In this document: positions 15,210 through 18,673 of the stretch, in pieces
How the letters are laid out: every line of letters starts with the position of its first letter
Numbering within the stretch: the first letter of the stretch is position 1
NCBI GenBank assembly: GCA_037444625.1
Contig: JBBIMA010000077.1
Span: forward strand, 1-18,673
Source: DTHT01 sp037444625
Lineage (GTDB): Bacteria; Acidobacteriota; Terriglobia; Bryobacterales; Bryobacteraceae
DNA length: 18,673 nucleotides
Direction: 5' to 3'
Program-made: the position numbers and the translations under genes
Notes under the pieces: model-generated
Database searches by the model: none
Told to the model about the DNA's origin: nothing
What the model saw: only the letters and a program-made list of their open reading frames with translations

Positions 15210-15536
15210 CTAGCACGGACTCATCCGGATGTCCACGCCCAGGCGCAACTCGCCCGGCCCCCCGTTGTAACGCAGCCGCCCGCTGCTGCGATAGCCCGTC
15301 ACCGCCAGCGGCTCGACCGCCCGTCCGGTCCGGAAACTCGCCAGCTCCCGGCCATCCAGCAGCCACAGCCTGACCGGCGGCCCTTCCTGCACCCGGAACT
15401 CGCAGTCAATCACCGCCGGCTTCTGCCGCAGCGTGATCACCACCGGCCGCCAGCCCGCCGGCGGCGCCGCCACTGCGTCGTCCATCAGCGGCACCGGCCC
15501 CGCCCCGGCCGCCAGCCAAAGCAGCGCCCCGATCAT
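15210..15536 (-). CDS. Small exported protein of unknown function, possibly truncated by an amber codon
   Basis: I do not recognise a family. The 108-residue product starts with a hydrophobic stretch MIGALLWLAAGAG (1-13), which may be a signal peptide though it lacks a basic n-region. It continues with strand-rich sequence such as WRPVVITLRQ, CEFRVQEGPPVRLWLLDG and GELRLGVDIRM, suggesting a small beta domain outside the cytoplasm. Cysteines are at 45 and 108. ATG at 15536 overlaps the amidohydrolase stop as ATGA, so translation is probably coupled. The frame stops at TAG but stays open for 57 more codons encoding a likely membrane anchor, which would give a 166-position protein. Confidence 0.6.
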   Translation of the reverse strand: MIGALLWLAAGAGPVPLMDDAVAAPPAGWRPVVITLRQKPAVIDCEFRVQEGPPVRLWLLDGRELASFRTGRAVEPLAVTGYRSSGRLRYNGGPGELRLGVDIRMSPC

Positions 15537-17203
15537 GGCCCCTGCGAGTAAACGATCCGGCCCCCCACTACCGTCATCAGCACGCGCGTCTTCAGAATCT
15601 CCGGCGGGGGAATCCTCATGATGTCGGCCGACAGCATCACGAAGTCCGCCAGCTTCCCCGGCGCCAGGCTGCCCTTGCGATCCTCCTCGAAGGCGGCATA
15701 GGCGCCTCGCAGGGTCCAGCTCTCCAGGGCCTCGCTCCGCGTCATCCTTTGCTCGGCAAACCAGCCCCCCGGCGGACGGCCCTCGTGATCCTGCCGGGTG
15801 ATGGCCGCGTAGAAGCCCCACAGCGGGTTGGGATCCTCCACCGGAAAGTCCGAGCCGTTGGCCACCGGTACGCCCAAGGAGAGGAAACGCCGCCAGGCGT
15901 AGGCTCCCTTGACCCGCTGCGGCCCCAGCCGCGCCTCCGCCCAGCGCATGTCGCTGGTGGCGTGCGTGGCCTGCATCGAGGCAATGATCGAGTACCGCGC
16001 GAAGCGCTCGAAATCCTCCTCCGCCACCACCTGCGCGTGCTCGATGCGGAAACGCCGATCGTTAGGCCCGCCCAGCACCGCGGCGTAAGCCTCCAGCACC
16101 ATCCGGTTGGCCCGATCGCCTATGGCGTGCGTGTTCACCTGGAATCCCCGCTCGACGGCCTGGCGCGCCACCCGCTCGATATCCTCTCGCTTGAGCAGCA
16201 GCAGCCCGCGGTTGCCCGGGTCGTCCGCGTAGGGCTCGAAGAACGCCGCCCCCCGCGACCCCATCGCCCCGTCGGCCATCAGCTTGACCGAGCGCACGGT
16301 CAGATGCTCGCCGATCTCCGGCCCCCGCTTCAGGTACTCGCGCCACAGTCGTCCCTCGCCCCCGATCATGGCGTAGATCCGTATGGGCAGCTCGCCCCGC
16401 GCGATCAGCTCCCGATAGGCGGCCAGCGCCTCGGCGCTTACGCCCGCGTCATGCACGCTGGTCAGCCCCAGTCGGGCACACTCCCGCGCGGCCCGCGCCA
16501 GCCGCCGCCGCAAGACCTCGGCCGTGGGCGGCGGAATCTTGGAGGCAACCAAACCCTGGGCCCGGTCAATCAGAATGCCCGTCGGGTTGCCGGCCGCATC
16601 GCGCAGGATTTTGCCTCCCGGCGGATCGGGCGTCGAGGCCGTGATCCCAGCCATTTCCATTGCCTTGCGGTTCACCCAGGCGGCGTGTCCGTCCACGCGC
16701 GTCAGGTACACCGGGTGATCGGGGACCGCGCGGCTCAACGCCTCGGCGGTGGGAAACTCCCCGCCCCAGTTGGTCTGATCCCAACTGTGGCCCTGAATCC
16801 ACTCGCCCGGCGCGCGCCGCGATGCCTCCCGGCGCACCATCTCGACGATTTCCTCCACCCTCCGCACGTGCCGGAAATCGAAGGTCTCCAGCATCTCGCC
16901 CAGCGATTCCATGTGCCCGTGGCTGTCAATCAAGCCCGGGATCACCACCGCGCCCCGCGCCTCGATCCGTCGGGTCTTCGGCCCGATCAGCCCGAGCGCC
17001 TCCTCGCCCACCGCCGCAATCCTGCCCTCCCGGACGGCCAGCGCGCCCACGTCCGGCCGGGCCGGGTCCAAAGTGTAAATCCTGGCGCCCGTGATCACCA
17101 TGTCCGCCGCCTGCACCCCGGCCTCCTTCGGCGCCCGGACCCCGGTCTGCCCCGGCCCCGGCGCCCCGACCAGCACCGCCAGCATGGCTAAAATAAGGGG
17201 CAT
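15533..17203 (-). CDS. YtcJ-like metal-dependent amidohydrolase, probably exported
   Basis: The product (556 residues) belongs to the amidohydrolase_3 / YtcJ group. It has VIPGLIDSHGH (87-97) with metal ligands H95 and H97, VKLMADGAMGSRG (306-318) with the lysine likely carboxylated (K307), NTHAIGDRANR (357-367) with H359, RIEHAQ with H389 and NGSDFPVEDPNP with D452. All ligands of the binuclear site appear present. The first 18 residues are hydrophobic and likely a signal peptide, although no basic residue precedes them; a start at the ATG at 17185 is also possible. Substrates of this group are poorly known. Its ATG shares the bases of one CATG with the start of the divergent MauE-thioredoxin gene. 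Confidence 0.9.
   Translation of the reverse strand: MPLILAMLAVLVGAPGPGQTGVRAPKEAGVQAADMVITGARIYTLDPARPDVGALAVREGRIAAVGEEALGLIGPKTRRIEARGAVVIPGLIDSHGHMESLGEMLETFDFRHVRRVEEIVEMVRREASRRAPGEWIQGHSWDQTNWGGEFPTAEALSRAVPDHPVYLTRVDGHAAWVNRKAMEMAGITASTPDPPGGKILRDAAGNPTGILIDRAQGLVASKIPPPTAEVLRRRLARAARECARLGLTSVHDAGVSAEALAAYRELIARGELPIRIYAMIGGEGRLWREYLKRGPEIGEHLTVRSVKLMADGAMGSRGAAFFEPYADDPGNRGLLLLKREDIERVARQAVERGFQVNTHAIGDRANRMVLEAYAAVLGGPNDRRFRIEHAQVVAEEDFERFARYSIIASMQATHATSDMRWAEARLGPQRVKGAYAWRRFLSLGVPVANGSDFPVEDPNPLWGFYAAITRQDHEGRPPGGWFAEQRMTRSEALESWTLRGAYAAFEEDRKGSLAPGKLADFVMLSADIMRIPPPEILKTRVLMTVVGGRIVYSQGP
17189..17194 (+). promoter_or_regulatory. Candidate -10 for the MauE-thioredoxin gene
   Basis: GC-TAAAAT matches TATAAT at 5 of 6 positions and lies within the first codons of the divergent amidohydrolase gene. 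It predicts transcription start at about 17201, one base before the ATG at 17202, so the message would be leaderless or nearly so. Confidence 0.4.
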
Positions 17204-18125
17204 GGATGACAGTATGGCACAGCCGGAAGGCAGTACCGCCTTCTGGGAGCTAGCCGCCTGGAAATCTCTCCTCGGGACCCTTTCCGCCTGGCTGGTCGGT
17301 CTGCTGTTCATCGTGGCGGGCGTCTGGAAGATCACCGACCCGTTCGCCGCCGCCGAACGCATGCGCCAGGCTCTGGTCCCGCACGCCTTCAGCCTCCCGG
17401 CCGCCATCGGCTTCGGCATCGCCGAGACCCTGGCCGGCGCCTGGTTGATTGTGCCTCGATTCCGGCGTTGGGGCGCCTGGCTGACCGCCGGGCTGCTGCT
17501 GGCCTTCCTGTTCTACATCGGGCTGCATTACAACGCCCTGCGGGGCGAGGATTGCAACTGCTTCCCCTGGGTGCGGCGCGCCGTCGGCCCGGCTTTCTTC
17601 CTGAGCGATCTGGTCATGTTGGCCTTGGCGGCCGCCGCCGGCGCTTGGGCGCGCCCCTCCTGGGGGCGTCGCTCGGCCGCCATGATCGCCGGCGCGGTGG
17701 CGGTGTTCGCCCTGGCCAGCTTCGGCATGGCCGCCGTGCGCCGCAACACCCTCACCGCTCCGCCCTCGATCCTGGTGGAAGGACAGCCTTTCTCGCTCGA
17801 ACGCGGCCGGATCTTCATTTACTTCTTCGATCCGGAATGCTCTCACTGCGACCAGGCCGCCCGCTGGATGGCCCGCTACCGCTGGCGCAACGTCACCCGC
17901 ATCAGCGTGGCCACCGCCCAGCCCCAGTTCGCCCGCGAGTTCCTCGACGCCACCGGCTTCGCCAGCCGCCTCTCGAGCGACGTAGCCCGCCTGCGCGAGG
18001 TCTTCAAGTTCGTGGATCCCCCTTACGCCGTCGCCCTGGAAAACGGCCGCCAGCGGGCCGCCCTCAGCCGTTTTGATCTGGTCGAGCCGGAAACCACCCT
18101 GCGCCGGCTGGGCTACATCGAGTAG
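17202..18125 (+). CDS. MauE/DoxX-like membrane protein fused to a thioredoxin-like domain
   Basis: The 307-residue protein has four hydrophobic helices of the MauE/DoxX type (about 25-42, 64-84, 91-111, 127-149). A C118-N-C120 motif follows helix three (GEDCNCFPW), like the CGC of MauE proteins. A fifth helix (about 159-178) leads to a thioredoxin-like domain (200-305) with C213-S-H-C216 after IFIYFFDPE and a likely cis-proline in DPPYAV (272-277). The layout suggests electron passage across the membrane through cysteine pairs to the outside, for disulfide handling or maturation of an exported protein. ATG at 17202 is chosen; ATG at 17214 is an alternative. It ends 6 bp before the convergent BlaI-like gene. 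Confidence 0.85.
   Translation: MDDSMAQPEGSTAFWELAAWKSLLGTLSAWLVGLLFIVAGVWKITDPFAAAERMRQALVPHAFSLPAAIGFGIAETLAGAWLIVPRFRRWGAWLTAGLLLAFLFYIGLHYNALRGEDCNCFPWVRRAVGPAFFLSDLVMLALAAAAGAWARPSWGRRSAAMIAGAVAVFALASFGMAAVRRNTLTAPPSILVEGQPFSLERGRIFIYFFDPECSHCDQAARWMARYRWRNVTRISVATAQPQFAREFLDATGFASRLSSDVARLREVFKFVDPPYAVALENGRQRAALSRFDLVEPETTLRRLGYIE
17211..17219 (-). promoter_or_regulatory. Candidate extended -10 for the amidohydrolase gene
   Basis: On the minus strand TGC-CATACT (17219-17211) is an extended -10-like element with a 4/6 hexamer. It lies within the first codons of the divergent MauE-thioredoxin gene and predicts a start at about 17204, one base before the amidohydrolase ATG at 17203. Confidence 0.35.
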
Positions 18126-18131
18126 CCCCGC

Positions 18132-18518
18132 TCAAAGCAGCACGGGGTCCAGGCCGGCGGGAGCGGGGCTCTGCGCCCCGTCGCCCTCCGCCGCCTGCGT
18201 GCGCAGGAAGGCCAGCAGCTCCTCCACCGAGCCGTCGAAATAGCTTGCCAGCAGCTCCCGCAAGGCCGCTCGCCGCAGGACCTCGCGCGAAACCGCCGGA
18301 GCGTAAATCAGGCAGCGCCCCGCCAGCCGCCGCTCCGCCGCTCCCTTGCGCGCCAGCCGGTCGAGCACCGTCAGCACCGTGGTGTAGGCCAGCTTCTGCT
18401 CGGGCTGGAGGGCCTGCCAGACTTCACGCACCGTGCCTTCGCCCAGCCGCCAAAGCGCCTTCAGGCAAGCCAGCTCCAGCGGCGGCGGAAGCTCGCCTCG
18501 CCTGCGTCCCTTGGCCAT
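18132..18518 (-). CDS. BlaI/MecI/CopY family transcriptional repressor
   Basis: The 128-residue winged-helix protein matches the family from end to end: PPPLELACLKALWRLGEGTVREV (11-33), the recognition helix region LAYTTVLTVLDRLARKG (43-59), the wing around RLAGRCLIYAP (64-74) and a dimerisation part ending DGSVEELLAFL (95-105). Family members repress target promoters and are usually inactivated by a BlaR1/MecR1 membrane protease. No such partner follows it here; the gene upstream is cut by the window edge. ATG at 18518 gives the usual N-terminus, with AGTAGG about 9 nt upstream overlapping the preceding stop codon. A longer in-frame reading to 18566 would overlap the preceding gene and was not used. 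Confidence 0.9.
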   Translation of the reverse strand: MAKGRRRGELPPPLELACLKALWRLGEGTVREVWQALQPEQKLAYTTVLTVLDRLARKGAAERRLAGRCLIYAPAVSREVLRRAALRELLASYFDGSVEELLAFLRTQAAEGDGAQSPAPAGLDPVLL

Positions 18519-18528
18519 TTCGCGCTGC

Positions 18529-18673
18529 CTACTCCTCCTGCCGCAAGGCCTCGGCCAGCTTCTCACCGAACAAACTCAAGGTGGAGCGATCGCCCTTAGG
18601 GCGCCCGCCGGGCCGCGGCTCCTCCGGGGCCGGGGCTGCCTCCGGGTCCGCCGCCCGCCCCGGCCGCCCGGAC
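18529..18673 (-). CDS. C-terminal end of an unidentified gene, cut by the window edge
   Basis: One minus-strand frame is open from the right edge to TAG at 18531-18529. The visible 47 residues are first rich in Pro, Ala, Arg and Glu (a disordered linker such as AADPEAAPAPEEPRPGGR) and end with a short amphipathic tail, STLSLFGEKLAEALRQEE. Its final codons provide GGAGGAG sequence ahead of the BlaI-like gene, which starts 10 bp after the stop, so the two are probably co-transcribed. The family cannot be recognised from this fragment. It may start far outside the window. Confidence 0.6.
   Translation of the reverse strand, partial: SGRPGRAADPEAAPAPEEPRPGGRPKGDRSTLSLFGEKLAEALRQEE

Noticed and set aside
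14995..15366. A 123-codon minus-strand frame overlapping the small exported gene
   Set aside because: Gly/Ala/Arg-rich without hydrophobic pattern; the alternative frame has a signal-like start, ATGA coupling and a membrane helix beyond the amber codon.
17204..17419. N-terminal extension of the amidohydrolase into the MauE-thioredoxin gene
   Set aside because: The extension has no resemblance to the family, which begins near the hydrophobic leader; it would require a large antisense overlap.
1..18673. CRISPR arrays, insertion sequences, attachment sites, prophage or toxin-antitoxin genes
   Set aside because: No spaced repeats, transposase motifs, terminal inverted repeats or phage genes were seen. 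The tRNA-Lys at the left edge could serve as an integration site, but no integrase or duplicated tRNA end was noticed.

Overview
The window is a dense, very GC-rich bacterial chromosome segment with many GTG and TTG starts and no gap between genes longer than about 115 bp. The gene set suggests an Acidobacteriota genome, possibly of the Solibacter/Bryobacter type: a fucose-isomerase-like protein, a WaaE-like glycosyltransferase, a MoxR-type ATPase/VWA pair, a TrmB-like regulator, a BlaI-like regulator and a MauE/thioredoxin fusion. This placement is inference from gene families and style; no rRNA or other strong phylogenetic marker is present.

Layout from left to right. (1) A tRNA-Lys(UUU) gene with encoded CCA on the minus strand. 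(2) A plus-strand trio: a fucose-isomerase-fold protein, a Gfo/Idh/MocA oxidoreductase and homoserine kinase (thrB), the last two joined by a TTGA overlap. (3) A plus-strand operon from about 3.8 to 8.4 kb, starting at a strong sigma70-type promoter inside the thrB stop codon. It encodes an HU/IHF-like protein, a site-2-protease-type membrane metalloprotease, a WaaE-like GT2, a shortened GT-B glycosyltransferase, prepilin peptidase (pilD) and CDP-diglyceride synthase (cdsA), so it is largely a cell-envelope operon. (4) A minus-strand two-gene unit, a MoxR-type AAA+ ATPase followed by a VWA (MIDAS) protein, transcribed divergently from a TrmB-like regulator. (5) A minus-strand stretch from 17.2 down to 12.1 kb: a YtcJ-like amidohydrolase coupled by ATGA to a small exported protein, then GT2, DegT-type aminotransferase and an ArnC/DPM1-like GT2 with two membrane helices. 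(6) A plus-strand MauE/DoxX-thioredoxin fusion divergent from the amidohydrolase. (7) A minus-strand BlaI/MecI-like repressor gene and the C-terminal end of an unidentified gene cut by the right edge.

The observations most worth a second look are: an in-frame amber codon splitting an exported domain from what looks like its own C-terminal membrane anchor (15036-15536); a divergent pair whose two start codons share one CATG, each with a -10-like box that would start transcription at the initiation codon; an AT-rich -10-like word (GC-TAnAAT type) at most transcription-unit starts; an 8-bp inverted repeat inside the HU-gene promoter; and the AAA+/VWA/TrmB locus, which has the architecture of a regulated chaperone or metal-insertion machine with unknown client.
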